From contig JAAVXQ010000059.1 in assembly GCA_022790685.1 (NCBI GenBank), positions 1 to 5,188 on the forward strand: a stretch of 5,188 nucleotides of DNA, read 5' to 3'. Of this stretch, positions 4,726 to 5,188 are shown piece by piece. This stretch comes from Clostridia bacterium (lineage in GTDB: Bacteria; Bacillota; Clostridia; TANB77; CAG-508). The notes under the pieces are model-generated. The model searched no databases. It was given only the letters and a program-made list of their open reading frames with translations, and had not been told where the DNA came from. Made by a program: the position numbers and the translations under genes. The first letter of the stretch is position 1. Each line of letters opens with the position of its first letter.

Positions 4726-5188
4726 TTATCTTTCAACTATAATTACAGGTCTTACATAATATCCTTCATTGTTTTCTAATTTAACTCTAGAATATGAAAA
4801 TATATTTTTTATATCATTTCCTCTTATAAATATAGGGTTATCAATATTTGGATAATTATTTTGCATATCTTGGTTCCAGAAAGCACTTAAATCATAAATT
4901 CCATCTCCTACTACAATGTTTGTTTCACTATAATTATTATATTTTGTAAAGTATTTTCCTATCTCTTCAGTAAGGTTTTCAGAGCCTTCTCCTTGCCATA
5001 AACCCGCTGATACATACGCACCAATAGTTGTTAATAAATCATATATCCCATAAGCATTTCCAGTAGTAGAAGCATCTTTTCTAATGTTAAAAACTTCACT
5101 TTCTGTACGACTTCCACCTGCAATAGAAGTATTATTATCTTTTATATCATTTCTAGAATTTCCATAACTACTATAAGCTAAATATAAA
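4726..5188 (-). CDS. 3' part of a SUMF1/FGE-like surface-type protein
   Basis: A frame open from the window edge (first full codon at 5187-5185) encodes 153 residues ending at TAA 4728-4726; the start is outside. Visible residues 39-51 read ASTTGNAYGIYDL. PIFIRGND (118-125) and YYVRPVI (143-149) follow. This series resembles the 'TGNVYGIYDMSG ... FVRGG ... FRVVL' pattern of SUMF1/formylglycine-generating-enzyme-like C-terminal domains. I recall these as common in pilin-like or surface proteins of uncultured clostridia. The stretch is rich in Asn, Ser, Tyr and Thr and has no Cys, so the catalytic cysteines of true formylglycine enzymes are absent from this part. The Trp-Glu-rich 'GNVWEW' element is replaced by LLTTIGAYVSAGLW (51-64). 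The export signal, if any, would lie outside the window. The domain call is by pattern memory; the function is unknown. Confidence 0.7.
   Translation of the reverse strand, partial: LYLAYSSYGNSRNDIKDNNTSIAGGSRTESEVFNIRKDASTTGNAYGIYDLLTTIGAYVSAGLWQGEGSENLTEEIGKYFTKYNNYSETNIVVGDGIYDLSAFWNQDMQNNYPNIDNPIFIRGNDIKNIFSYSRVKLENNEGYYVRPVIIVER

Noticed and set aside
4808..5153. A 13-nt direct repeat (TTTATATCATTTC at 4808-4820 and 5141-5153) inside the right-edge gene
   Set aside because: It encodes the same short NDIK motif twice, but the surrounding protein sequence does not repeat and the bases are nearly all A/T, so a domain duplication is not supported.

Overview
The window comes from a very AT-rich, low-GC Gram-positive bacterium, most likely an uncultured gut-type member of Clostridia. 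The evidence is the gene order ylxM-ffh-rpsP-khpA-rimM-trmD-rplS, strong AGGAGG-type ribosome binding sites, sigma-A promoters (TTGACA and TATAAT hexamers), and a neighbouring surface-type protein with the 'STTGNAYGIYD' signature that I associate with such clostridia. The species assignment is inference. Every gene lies on the minus strand, so transcription runs from high to low coordinates.

Right edge (4689-5188): the last 153 codons of a gene whose start is outside the window. It ends in a degenerate SUMF1/formylglycine-generating-enzyme-like domain and is followed three bases later by a rho-independent terminator. Directly abutting that terminator is a 129-bp two-tier palindrome (4560-4688). 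It has an outer AT-rich stem of about 33 bp and an inner 48-nt hairpin capped by GCGAAGC. No ordinary gene explains it, and it is the most interesting non-coding structure here.

Centre (350-4524): a compact translation and protein-targeting operon behind a TTGACA promoter at 4496-4524. The order is ylxM (SRP-associated helix-turn-helix protein), ffh (SRP GTPase), rpsP (S16), khpA (KH-domain RNA-binding protein), rimM (30S maturation factor that acts on S16/S19-containing particles), trmD (tRNA m1G37 methyltransferase) and rplS (L19). Intergenic gaps are 1-72 nt and I see no internal terminator. The set links co-translational secretion (Ffh/YlxM), 30S assembly (S16, RimM, KhpA), tRNA modification (TrmD) and 50S assembly (L19). 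ftsY does not lie directly upstream of ylxM, where it often sits in Bacillota. L19 carries an unusual Glu-rich tail of about 74 residues.

Left edge (1-349): a terminator follows rplS at 275-326. A gene-free, extremely AT-rich spacer comes next, with one weak inverted repeat at 166-218. A near-perfect extended -10 sigma-A promoter (78-106) then drives a gene of which only nine codons are visible (1-28).
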